From: Altererythrobacter rubellus
GTDB lineage: Bacteria > Pseudomonadota > Alphaproteobacteria > Sphingomonadales > Sphingomonadaceae
Assembly (NCBI RefSeq): GCF_030284385.1
Contig: NZ_CP127221.1
Span: forward strand, 682,001-746,000
Direction: 5' to 3'
Length of the DNA stretch: 64,000 nt
Part shown: one piece after another, positions 17,416-24,095 of the stretch
How positions within the stretch are numbered: the first letter of the stretch is position 1
Layout: each line of letters begins with the position of its first letter
The notes under the pieces: model-generated
Seen by the model: only the letters and a program-made list of their open reading frames with translations
Told to the model about the DNA's origin: nothing
The model's database searches: none
Program-made: the position numbers and the translations under genes

Positions 17416-17955
17416 TCAAGAACACCAGCCATTCGTCCTCTGCAATTCAGGTAAAGGCACGCTATCACAGTCAACCGATCCGTCATCAGAAGCTGGTATT
17501 AGAGACGGCGATCCGCAAAAATAGGGTGGGATGTTTCCAACGGCGTCCACGCCATCAGAGCGATCCTTGATTTCACAAATAACTGAAAAAGCATGCATAT
17601 TTCTCTGATCCGTATCAATTCTTTCCCATGCTGACTGTTCGACCTCAAGGTAAACTTGCTCGCTATTATGGTAGGCCTCTGTCTGTAATGTGCGCTGCCG
17701 CCTACTGGCGCAATCAAACTCAAAAAGCACATCGGAATATTTTGAACTCGGGAGCGGGTTGGTTATTCGCAGCCATGCCCTTTTGTAGCTCAAATTCTCG
17801 TTGATCGTCGCTTTGTCCATAAAGGCGCAAGTTCGGTCGTTTTCAGATTGAAACAAAAATACCCAACCTTGATCACGATCTTGATCTTCCTGCGCTTCAC
17901 ATCCTGCCAAAAGGAGAGGGCCCGCGAAAATAAGAAAATTATGCCATTTACTCAT
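17416..17955 (-). CDS. Lipoprotein, unknown function
   Basis: A 179-residue protein with a lipoprotein signal, MSKWHNFLIFAGPLLLAGC, giving Cys19. The mature part is acidic and contains six or more cysteines (TCAFMDKA, FDCASRR, VICEIKD, FCGSPS, DCDSV, final WCS), consistent with several disulfides in the periplasm. The repeated pattern of charged stretch plus NPLPSSKYSDVLFEFDC suggests a compact beta domain. I chose the ATG at 17955; a longer frame to 17991 adds residues before the signal. It converges with the zinc-ribbon gene, 5 bases apart. No family recognised. Confidence 0.65.
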   Translation of the reverse strand: MSKWHNFLIFAGPLLLAGCEAQEDQDRDQGWVFLFQSENDRTCAFMDKATINENLSYKRAWLRITNPLPSSKYSDVLFEFDCASRRQRTLQTEAYHNSEQVYLEVEQSAWERIDTDQRNMHAFSVICEIKDRSDGVDAVGNIPPYFCGSPSLIPASDDGSVDCDSVPLPELQRTNGWCS

Positions 17956-18010
17956 TGCAATATCCGAGAGAATTCTAGGTTCGAAAATCAATATGAAACT
18001 CTTACGAGTT

Positions 18011-18592
18011 CTAAGAACCGTTATTGTTGGAATATATCTTTAACACCGCCTCATCTGGAAGTCGGTCTATCCCATCGTGTCCCCCAATGTCATAGTAGCC
18101 AATGTCTTCCAGATAGTCGTCCCACGACTGGTCACTCGGGAACACGCCTTGCCACTCACAATGGATGCCCGCTTGCCCTTGTGACTCCTCAAGGTAGCCG
18201 ACAAGACAATTGCGTCCAGATGTGGATTTGATGTTCATCGCTCCGGCGCATTGATAGAATAAATCACCCTGCTCAATGACTTGGGCGAGCAGATGACGGG
18301 TGAACTCTATTCTCTGTTCGTCTGTGATTTCAGCATCATCATCCAATGCGTAATGATCTACTAAATATTGATCGCATGCTTCAGGGAGCGAGCACCACGG
18401 GGTCAGATAAGGGCTGCCTACTGCAACTGCTGCAACGTCGCTTTGGGTCTGCTCATAAGCATCTTGGCTTTCCGAAAACCACGCTTTGATCTTATGAAAG
18501 CCCGCGGGAACAGGCCCTCCATCGAGCGCGTAATCGACAAGCTCATCCCTTGATTGCCACAGTTCCTTTGGGATGATCAGCTCAGTAGTCAT
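18011..18592 (-). CDS. Hypothetical soluble protein, 193 residues
   Basis: Starts at the ATG at 18592 (MTTELIIPKELW), preceded by a GAGAGG site 6 bases away; an upstream in-frame ATG at 18628 is less likely. The protein is acidic, has no signal or membrane segment, and is rich in Asp, Tyr and Gln, with a small CAGAMNIKSTSGRNC segment and a C-terminal stretch DDYLEDIGYYDIGGHDGID. I do not recognise a family. It lies alone in the accessory region on the minus strand, 55 bases from the lipoprotein gene. Confidence 0.6.
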   Translation of the reverse strand: MTTELIIPKELWQSRDELVDYALDGGPVPAGFHKIKAWFSESQDAYEQTQSDVAAVAVGSPYLTPWCSLPEACDQYLVDHYALDDDAEITDEQRIEFTRHLLAQVIEQGDLFYQCAGAMNIKSTSGRNCLVGYLEESQGQAGIHCEWQGVFPSDQSWDDYLEDIGYYDIGGHDGIDRLPDEAVLKIYSNNNGS

Positions 18593-18628
18593 ACAAAACC
18601 TCTCACCCTCCCTGGCTCTAGAGTTCAA

Positions 18629-18835
18629 TAGAATTCGAAAAATCGGAGTTGCTCAATTTGACCAGAAATGCTATCGAAAAAGTGCATCAAGAGTAGGACA
18701 TAAAGTCCTCGCCAACCTGCCCAGCCCGGGCAAGGTGGTCACCCGAAAAGGGGATGTGGCCGGGCGGCAACCACTAGGGCTTATCCGGCAATATCCGTTT
18801 CGCGTGAGCTTTCGATGCAATGCATTGGAGCACAC
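18629..18835. other. 207-base intergenic stretch, divergent promoter region
   Basis: Lies between the divergent 193-residue gene and the mini-gene pair. It contains a GC-rich patch (CCCAGCCCGGGC at about 18,720, a perfect GCCCGGGC palindrome) and a GGAG ribosome binding site just before 18,836. I see no convincing gene; a 89-codon frame across it has no family features. Confidence 0.4.
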
Positions 18836-19018
18836 ATGGTGACTAAATACACTGCCAAGGGCAATCCGTACAAGGAGCCGCCCTACACGGAAGAGGAGAT
18901 CCTCGAGGGCGCGCGCCGCGCCAACGGCGGGGTGATGGCTTTTAGTAGCCTGCGACATCCACGCAAACCTGTTCCCGCCCTCAACAAAGATAACGATAAG
19001 GAGCCGACCCGTGGTTAA
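18836..19018 (+). CDS. Mini-protein A of a tandem paralogous pair (60 residues)
   Basis: ATG at 18836 with a GGAG site upstream (GCATTGGAGCACAC). The 60-residue protein has a conserved core: YT near residue 5, EPPYTEEE at about 14-21, NGGV at 30-33, FSSL at 36-39 and HPR at 41-43, then a charged disordered tail. The next gene encodes a clear paralogue, identical at 26 of the first 45 positions by eye with no gaps. The stop TAA at 19016-19018 lies inside the start of that gene. Function unknown; similar short EPPYTEEE proteins seem familiar from sphingomonads, but I cannot verify that. Confidence 0.75.
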   Translation: MVTKYTAKGNPYKEPPYTEEEILEGARRANGGVMAFSSLRHPRKPVPALNKDNDKEPTRG

Positions 19019-19172
19019 AGTATATACAAAGGACGGGTCTGCCTTTCATGAGCCGCCTTATACTGAACAGGAGCATTTGGACCTTCAGCGTTGGATGAAT
19101 GGCGGTGTAGTTAGATTCAGCAGCCTCCAGCATCCCCGGCAACCCAAAAAAACCAGAGAAAGTGAGGCCTGA
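19011..19172 (+). CDS. Mini-protein B of a tandem paralogous pair (53 residues)
   Basis: GTG at 19011 overlaps the end of mini-gene A by 8 bases; TGA ends it at 19170-19172, one base before the next ATG. The protein shares EPPYTE, NGGV, FSSL and HPR with its neighbour. Conservation of these positions between two overlapping frames strongly supports coding. A has AKGNPYK where B has KDGSAFH before the core, and B has a basic tail (QPKKTRESEA). It is probably made by translational coupling from A. Function unknown. Confidence 0.72.
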   Translation: MVKVYTKDGSAFHEPPYTEQEHLDLQRWMNGGVVRFSSLQHPRQPKKTRESEA

Positions 19173-19173
19173 G

Positions 19174-20004
19174 ATGGAGGTTCACGATCTCGATCGCGCT
19201 GAGCTAGGTCACCAGAGAATGCCGCAGTATTACAGCGGAGGCACCATTCCGAAGTGTGACATCAAACCTGATGCGATGAATGACCTGATAGCCGCCCGTC
19301 TAGCGCGGCTTCAGGCTTGTGACCCATGGAGCTCGGAGAAGGCATACCATCGAGAGAGCCTCGAAAGACTATGCGAAGCACATGGCTATCTAGGTTTCTG
19401 GGTCGACCCCCGAGACTATCTTGTCCACCGCGTAGGGCAGTCGTTTCTCTACGATGTGCCCATCGACAAGCGGGGCAATCTAGCGCCCTTTGCCGGCAAG
19501 CGCGTACGCGTGGTCTGCCTTCATAGTGGTGCATTCAGACGGCATGTCCGCATTGGTGCGGTGGGAGAAGCCCAAACCAGAAAGACCCAGCGCGCAAAGA
19601 AGGCCGATAAGCCTAAGAACTCAAGGCCGCCGCTTCCCCGACGTTTGGGGAAGGATGAGTTGGTCAGTACGCCGCACCTTCTCGCCCGCTTCTCTGGGTT
19701 TTTTATTGGCATGGGGCATCGCTATAATCACGGTCTCAGGTGGCAAGCCGCTGTCTGGTATGCTCGGCGTTTCAGAGAATGGACAGGTTCTTGGCCGCAG
19801 GGCACGCACGATTTCATCATCAAGTATGGCCCTACGGACGAGTTTGAGATCCGCGCACCGTTCGGCGGCAAGGAGGGATACTGCGAGATCAGGCTACACT
19901 TTGAGGCTCGACCAGCCGGAGCGGCATTCGTCGAGGGCGATGCAGAGGTCGGTTTCAACTGGTTTGCAATGCCTATTGATGATCTGCTTGAAGGCGTGAA
20001 TTAA
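19174..20004 (+). CDS. Unknown 276-residue protein linked to the mini-gene pair
   Basis: ATG at 19174 lies one base after the mini-gene B stop (TGAGATGGAG), so the three genes form one translational unit. The protein appears to have two globular parts: about 1-130 (with CEAHGYLGFWVDPRDYLVHR and PFAGKRVRVVCLHSG) and about 165-276 (with GFFIGMGHRYNHGLRW and an aromatic-rich YARRFREWTG segment). A basic, proline-rich linker (TRKTQRAKKADKPKNSRPPL) joins them. There is no signal or membrane segment. I do not recognise either domain. The basic linker would suit nucleic-acid or ribosome contact, which is only a guess. Confidence 0.65.
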   Translation: MEVHDLDRAELGHQRMPQYYSGGTIPKCDIKPDAMNDLIAARLARLQACDPWSSEKAYHRESLERLCEAHGYLGFWVDPRDYLVHRVGQSFLYDVPIDKRGNLAPFAGKRVRVVCLHSGAFRRHVRIGAVGEAQTRKTQRAKKADKPKNSRPPLPRRLGKDELVSTPHLLARFSGFFIGMGHRYNHGLRWQAAVWYARRFREWTGSWPQGTHDFIIKYGPTDEFEIRAPFGGKEGYCEIRLHFEARPAGAAFVEGDAEVGFNWFAMPIDDLLEGVN

Positions 20005-20034
20005 ACCCCCCTTCACTCCTGCCTAATATCTAGC

Positions 20035-20445
20035 TCAAGGTTTCCAACTAAACTCGAGTGTTTCGGCATCAGTAGGGAAGCCTTGGGCCAGATAGGTTAC
20101 CTTAATGGTTTCGCCCGGCGCGATTACCTTTTCATTTGATACAATATCTTGAGAAAAAATGATCTTCTGGTGCTTGTCTAACATGACAAGCAGGATTGTG
20201 GGGACCTCTCGAATGACCGTGCCGTTGTTTGTAATATATCCAAAGCCGGATAAAACCTTTGAGTTGGTGCCGGGAACGGGTCGTAAGTCCTGTTCGTCAA
20301 TGTCGAATTCCAGTTTGAGCCCCTGTATATCGGGCGACATATAGGCTTGCTCAGGAGCGTTTTTCGGCTGGCCATAGGTCCCAGCGCAGGAGGAAATGGC
20401 GATACACAAAGGCAGCCCAAATATCATAGAACGGAGACGAGCCAT
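20035..20445 (-). CDS. Small lipoprotein with FxLYD/DUF3426-like fold
   Basis: A 136-residue protein with the lipoprotein signal MARLRSMIFGLPLCIAISSC (Cys20). The mature domain (about 45-136) reads as an immunoglobulin-like beta sandwich of the FxLYD/DUF3426 kind: VLSGFGYITNNGTVIREVPT, then FSQDIVSNEKVIAPGETIKV and a final TLEFSWKP. Such domains often measure or bind in the envelope; no specific role can be assigned. It diverges from the sirtuin gene to its right, with 97 bases between the start codons. Confidence 0.65.
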   Translation of the reverse strand: MARLRSMIFGLPLCIAISSCAGTYGQPKNAPEQAYMSPDIQGLKLEFDIDEQDLRPVPGTNSKVLSGFGYITNNGTVIREVPTILLVMLDKHQKIIFSQDIVSNEKVIAPGETIKVTYLAQGFPTDAETLEFSWKP

Positions 20446-20542
20446 TCAATTCCCCCTCGAAATTTACAACAATACATTCTACAAAGATCATCTTCATTTC
20501 AAGACCCTTGTTTGACAACTGAAGGTGGGTCATTTTGCCTAT

Positions 20543-21256
20543 ATGGCTGGCAGGAAAAACATCCTCGTACTAACTGGTGCGGGCATCTCCGCTGAAAGCG
20601 GACTTGCGACCTTCAGGGGCGAAGGTGGTTTGTGGGAAGGCCACCGCATTGAGGATGTCTGTACGCCTGATGCTTTGAGCAAGAACAGGAAACTGGTGCA
20701 TCGCTTTTACGACGAGTGTCGTTCAAACCTAAGGCTCGTAAAGCCAAACGCTGCCCATGCGGCGCTGGCCAAGCTGGAGAGGCACTGGACCAGTCGGAAT
20801 AAGAGTGACTTTCTTCTCGTCACACAGAACGTCGATGACTTGCACGAGCGTGCCGGTTCGCACAATCTGATCCATATGCACGGAGAATTGAAGTCGGCTC
20901 TGTGCGAAGATTGTGGGGGTCGCACACCATGGCATTTGCCTATGGGAGAGTTTGAGCGCTGTAGTTTCTGCAGGCGGGGTTATTTGCGGCCCGATATCGT
21001 GTTCTTCGGTGAGCTGCCTTACCAGATGGATCGCATTAACGAGGCTCTGCGATCCTGCGATTTGTTTCTGTCTATCGGCACTTCAGGCACCGTCTACCCC
21101 GCGTCTCAGTTTGTAATGTTCGCCAAGGATGCGGGAGCTGAGACCCATCAGTTCAACACCGAACCAGCAGACGGCAGTCATCGCTTCGACACGTGCCATG
21201 TTGGCCAGGCAGGAAAGATGCTACCTGAATTCGTGGATGAGTTAATCGGAGTGTAG
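20543..21256 (+). CDS. Sir2-family NAD-dependent protein deacylase (accessory-region copy)
   Basis: A 237-residue single-domain sirtuin with GAGISAESG (NAD loop), TQNVDDLHERAG, catalytic His in MHGEL, and a zinc ribbon CEDC...CSFC. At the position where CobB and the other sirtuin of this window have the acyl-specificity pair YxxR, this protein reads YDEC: the arginine is replaced by cysteine (an Arg follows one residue later). A changed or lost desuccinylase activity is therefore possible. The start is probably the ATG at 20543; an in-frame GTG at 20525 is the alternative. A TTGACA hexamer lies at 20512-20517. Confidence 0.88.
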   Translation: MAGRKNILVLTGAGISAESGLATFRGEGGLWEGHRIEDVCTPDALSKNRKLVHRFYDECRSNLRLVKPNAAHAALAKLERHWTSRNKSDFLLVTQNVDDLHERAGSHNLIHMHGELKSALCEDCGGRTPWHLPMGEFERCSFCRRGYLRPDIVFFGELPYQMDRINEALRSCDLFLSIGTSGTVYPASQFVMFAKDAGAETHQFNTEPADGSHRFDTCHVGQAGKMLPEFVDELIGV

Positions 21257-21316
21257 CCCGTCGGTTAACGCGAGCATTTTCAGCAACCACCATCCACGTC
21301 GCGCACAAAGACCCCT

Positions 21317-21359
21317 TACCCCCTTATAGATCTGACTGGGTAATAATTGAAAGGGGGTA
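21317..21359. repeat. Inverted repeat before the mini membrane protein
   Basis: TACCCCCTT (21317-21325) and AAGGGGGTA (21351-21359) are perfect 9-base complements around a 25-base loop. There is no T-run, so a factor-independent terminator for the sirtuin gene is unlikely. The right arm supplies the AGGGGG ribosome-binding stretch of the next small gene, so the hairpin could hide that site in the mRNA. Confidence 0.5.
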
Positions 21360-21367
21360 CCCTCCAA

Positions 21368-21478
21368 ATGTCAGAAATGGGACCCACGCTTCCTCACGGA
21401 CCACTTCTCTGGGGGCTTGTCTTGGCGATAATTGTTGTGTTGCTAGTGCTTCTAGGTTGGTGGCTAGTGGGCAATTGA
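21368..21478 (+). CDS. 36-residue single-span membrane mini-protein
   Basis: An ATG-started frame encoding MSEMGPTLPHGPLLWG followed by a strongly hydrophobic stretch (LVLAIIVVLLVLLGWWLV) and a short GN tail. The composition is that of a genuine single-pass membrane peptide. A GGGGG stretch lies about 10 bases upstream, within an inverted repeat. The stop is 2 bases before the ATG of the secreted nuclease, so the two are likely cotranslated. Function unknown. Confidence 0.5.
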   Translation: MSEMGPTLPHGPLLWGLVLAIIVVLLVLLGWWLVGN

Positions 21479-21480
21479 TA

Positions 21481-22056
21481 ATGATAGGCATTAAGCGTTT
21501 CTGGTTGCTACTATCTTGCCTGTCCTTTTTCTCGTGCGGAAGCGTTTCAAACAGTGATCGTTCGGGTTCTCCTTTTGACAGGTTTGAGAAACCTAGTTCG
21601 GCGAACGAAGTAGAAGCAGTCACCTCGGCAGAGCAACCGCTCAGGCTATCGAGGGACACTGAGCCCAACCGACTTGGGCAAGTTTTCACCTCTGATACTA
21701 TGGGGCAAGCGCTCAACAAGTTTCAAAGATGTGGGGATGTCCGCTACACATGCGTGGTCGACGGAGACACGCTTTGGCTCGAAGGCGTCAAAATAAGGGT
21801 GGCAGACATCGACACCCCTGAAATAAGTCAACCTCAATGCGCCTCAGAAAAAGCGCTTGGCGAGCAGGCTACTGAGCGTTTTATTCAGCTGTTGAACGAA
21901 GGTCCCTTTATGGTGGCTGCTATATCTGGCTCAGACGAAGACCGTTATGGCAGAAAGCTCAAAGTTCTCTTGAGAGACGGACAATCTCTGGGTGACCAAC
22001 TAGTCGCGGAAGGTCTCGCCCATAGGTGGAATGGACGTCGATTGTCTTGGTGTTGA
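21481..22056 (+). CDS. Thermonuclease (SNase)-family lipoprotein
   Basis: A 191-residue protein. A hydrophobic signal ends in LSFFSC, suggesting lipidation at about Cys18. A disordered Ser/Glu-rich linker (about 20-80) leads to a staphylococcal-nuclease-like domain. The domain has VVDGDTLWLEGVKIRVADIDTPE, with the acid pair and catalytic Arg region, and DRYGRKL near the end carrying the second Arg. The usual C-terminal helices are short, ending in HRWNGRRLSWC. It probably degrades nucleic acid outside the cytoplasm. Start ATG 21481 directly follows the mini membrane gene. Confidence 0.85.
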   Translation: MIGIKRFWLLLSCLSFFSCGSVSNSDRSGSPFDRFEKPSSANEVEAVTSAEQPLRLSRDTEPNRLGQVFTSDTMGQALNKFQRCGDVRYTCVVDGDTLWLEGVKIRVADIDTPEISQPQCASEKALGEQATERFIQLLNEGPFMVAAISGSDEDRYGRKLKVLLRDGQSLGDQLVAEGLAHRWNGRRLSWC

Positions 22057-22067
22057 ATTGTATAAGA

Positions 22068-22181
22068 ATGTCAGAACTATCAATCTTAAACTTTGAGTTT
22101 GGCCTGAGCCCCGATTGCGACGACGACAATGCCGGTTGGCTCGAGGTAATCTTGGTCCGGGAAAAATGGAGCAACTGCTAA
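22068..22181 (+). CDS. 37-residue fragmentary reading frame
   Basis: ATG at 22068 to TAA at 22179-22181. The peptide starts MSELSILNFEFGLSPD and continues with acidic and aromatic residues (CDDDNAGWLEV). It resembles the first strands of a larger protein cut off early, and lies immediately before a truncated HIT gene, so it may be a relic. No family named. Confidence 0.3.
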   Translation: MSELSILNFEFGLSPDCDDDNAGWLEVILVREKWSNC

Positions 22182-22187
22182 GACTGA

Positions 22188-22355
22188 AAGGCTTACAGTC
22201 CCATTTCAGCTTTCAACATTGGAATTAACGCTGGAGCCGATGCGGGTCAGACGATCTTTCACTGCCACATGCACCTGATCCCTCGCAGAAAGGGTGACGT
22301 TGACGAACCCAGAGGGGGCGTGAGAGGCGTGATCCCGAGCAAGCAGCGATATTGA
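22188..22355 (+). pseudogene. C-terminal fragment of a HIT-family hydrolase
   Basis: The frame 22188-22355 translates to the last third of a histidine-triad (HIT) protein: FNIGINAGADAGQTIFHCHM, then HLIPRRKGDVDEPRGGVRGV and a stop after KQRY. The HCHMH triad (HxHxH) and the downstream PRGGVRGVIP block are intact. A stop lies just upstream at 22185 and no start codon or N-terminal domain is present. The parent would have been a nucleotide hydrolase or transferase of about 130-150 residues. This is a relic in the accessory region. Confidence 0.82.
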
Positions 22356-22408
22356 ATGGCAACAGGCATAAGCCTATTACGCACACCAACAACACAAGAG
22401 GGTATGGG

Positions 22409-22945
22409 ATGAAATTGTTAGGCATTGTCGGAGCGGCCCTTCTTATTGGCGGTGGCGCTTATGTGGGTTCCCCGTATTTGGCAGCAAGCAACCTTAAAGA
22501 TGCAGCCATAAGCGGGGATGTCGACCAGCTTGAAGCGAACGTCGATTTTCCCGCCGTTAGGGAAAACCTCAAATCCCAATTATCAGTCGCTTTGACGCAG
22601 CAGATGGAGTCAGACCCTGATTTTCAGGGCAATCCGTTTGCTGGTCTGGCGTCGATGATGATCCCTGCCTTCGTCGACAAGGCAGTTGATACTTACGTCA
22701 CCCCAGATGGTTTGTCCGCCTTGGTGCAGGGCAGTGAACCGAGTGAGGAAGGGACTGCTGCCACCAAAGGGACCGAGGAAATAGAATACACTTACGAATG
22801 GGTTAATGTTGACCGTTTCAAGGTGAATATGACCAATAAGCAAACCAATGAGCGTGGGCCAACCTTGGTCTTTGATCGGCGCGGTTTCGCTTCTTGGAAG
22901 CTCGTGAAGGTTGATGTCGGTGATAGCTTTGCCGCCTTAAATTGA
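22409..22945 (+). CDS. DUF2939 domain protein
   Basis: A 178-residue protein, start ATG 22409 (MKLLGIVGAALLIGGGAY). One hydrophobic N-terminal signal or anchor is followed by the DUF2939 pattern: SPYLAASNLKDAAISGDVDQ, then VDFPAVRENLKSQL, a central membrane-proximal helix region with MIPAFVDKAVDTYVTPDGL, and a C-terminal beta part ending FASWKLVKVDV. The family has no assigned function and is usually exported or anchored with its domain outside the cytoplasm. A longer frame begins at 22352 but overlaps the HIT relic. Confidence 0.78.
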   Translation: MKLLGIVGAALLIGGGAYVGSPYLAASNLKDAAISGDVDQLEANVDFPAVRENLKSQLSVALTQQMESDPDFQGNPFAGLASMMIPAFVDKAVDTYVTPDGLSALVQGSEPSEEGTAATKGTEEIEYTYEWVNVDRFKVNMTNKQTNERGPTLVFDRRGFASWKLVKVDVGDSFAALN

Positions 22946-22994
22946 CCTTGGCAGAGATGTTATCTCCAGCAAACAGGCAGGCTCAATGGCAATA

Positions 22995-23060
22995 GCGAAG
23001 GTTCTGTTCGGTTTTCTATCGGTGTTTGAAGGGGCTTTGGGCTTGCCCTCTTATAGCATA
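22995..23060 (-). pseudogene. Dead second copy of the DUF5681 gene start
   Basis: On the minus strand this segment aligns with the promoter and first codons of the DUF5681 gene at 16,378-16,450, matching at roughly three quarters of about 70 bases by eye. It encodes KPKAPSNTDRKPNRTFA against MPKAPVHSDRKPNGTFA, but the ATG has become AAG and homology stops after about 17 codons. The TGCTATAAG promoter remnant is kept. The two copies are in direct orientation about 6.5 kb apart. Confidence 0.75.
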
Positions 23061-23203
23061 ATTTGAGCGGCCAGCTAAGCCGCATAAAACATGCCAACCA
23101 GATAAGACCAAACACTCGCTAAGCAAAACACTCAGCGTGTCTCAATTTATCTGACGACGGACATATGCTTACTATTCTGCGCATGACGACACTCTGCCGG
23201 ATC

Positions 23204-23836
23204 TCATTCATCGATTTCAATCATGACCTCGTTCCGTCGCATGAACGGTAGCGTCCAAGGTGCATTATAAAAGGCGAATGTCGGCTGACCTATAGGCCGC
23301 AAATCTTCCCGTTTGAGATAGTCGAGCAACTGCCCAGTGTGTTTATCGAGTGACGACTGGTTGCCAAAACCTGAAAACTGAACCGCGGCAAACCGACTAG
23401 AGGGCACTTCGATTAACTGAACTTCTGGATTTACCGGCTGAGGGAGCGTTGCCATCGTATATTCCGAAGGCATGACAAACCGAACTTTCCAAGATGTCCC
23501 ATCGCTCTGTTGAGTGACCGGCGTAGTCATAGCAATCGTCTCGTTCACCTGCTGTGTTACTGGAGCGGTCATTGCGACATTTTCTGAGGCAAGATTATTA
23601 CCGAAGATATAGTCTGCGATTATGCGAAACCCACCTCGGATGGCATCTTCGCGTTCGCCTTCGACGTTCGCTTCGGCAACGATCATTGCTCCATATCGAC
23701 GAATTTCGATCTGCCCTTCTCTGGTGACCACTTCGTAGTCAGGAGTTTCGACGTTATTGGCCACAAGGCTCCAAACAAAAGCTGCTAGAAAAACGAGGAC
23801 GCTCATCGCAGCTAAAATGATCATAAGCTTTCTCAT
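23204..23836 (-). CDS. SOUL-family haem-binding-like protein, membrane anchored
   Basis: A 210-residue protein with an N-terminal hydrophobic anchor or signal (MIILAAMSVLVFLAAFVWSL) followed by a SOUL/HBP domain. Landmarks are VETPDYEVVTREGQIEIRRY at about 29-48, NVAMTAPVTQQ and its near-duplicate IAMTTPVTQQ, FVMPSEYTMATLPQP, and a C-terminal FAFYNAPWTLPFMRRNEVMI. Family members bind haem or tetrapyrroles, although many bacterial ones are untested. Start ATG 23836. It lies between two gene relics, near the right end of the accessory region. Confidence 0.88.
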   Translation of the reverse strand: MRKLMIILAAMSVLVFLAAFVWSLVANNVETPDYEVVTREGQIEIRRYGAMIVAEANVEGEREDAIRGGFRIIADYIFGNNLASENVAMTAPVTQQVNETIAMTTPVTQQSDGTSWKVRFVMPSEYTMATLPQPVNPEVQLIEVPSSRFAAVQFSGFGNQSSLDKHTGQLLDYLKREDLRPIGQPTFAFYNAPWTLPFMRRNEVMIEIDE

Positions 23837-23864
23837 ATGCAGTCTTGTTGCTTACCGCGCCGAT

Positions 23865-24095
23865 AGAGTCCAGCCGGAGCGCAACGCGATGCAGGCTTTC
23901 CTGGCCTATATCCTCCAGGCCTATGAGATGCAGGGCATTCGCGAGCTTGCGCCCAGCCGCATCAGCGACTTCCTCCAAATCCGCTACGGCGGCACTAACG
24001 ATGCTAAGCGCAAGCTAGGTTCGGTGGGCGTAATTCGTGGTGCATTCCTCGATATTCAGAAGCACCTGTTTCAACAAACAGGTGAGAACCAGTAA
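23865..24095 (+). pseudogene. hsdR: C-terminal fragment of a type I restriction endonuclease HsdR
   Basis: The frame ending at 24095 reads MQAFLAYILQAYEMQGIREL, then APSRISDFLQIRYGGTNDAK, then LGSVGVIRGAFLDIQKHLFQ. This matches the last helical segment of HsdR proteins (pattern F-fVL-Y-GV-EL...L..LL-lKY-...A...LG....I...F...QkyLY). The motor and nuclease domains, and hsdM and hsdS, are absent. Only about 65-70 codons survive, so this is the stump of a lost restriction system. Confidence 0.75.
24063..24084. repeat. Perfect 9-base palindrome inside the HsdR relic
   Basis: CACCTGTTT (24063-24071) and AAACAGGTG (24076-24084) are perfect complements around CAAC. It lies near the end of the HsdR frame. 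It could act as a weak terminator-like hairpin or simply reflect coding (HLFQQTGE). Confidence 0.5.

Noticed and set aside
18573..18842. An 89-codon frame across the divergent gap before the mini-gene pair
   Set aside because: It begins inside the opposite-strand gene, lacks a ribosome binding site and shows no protein-like conservation.
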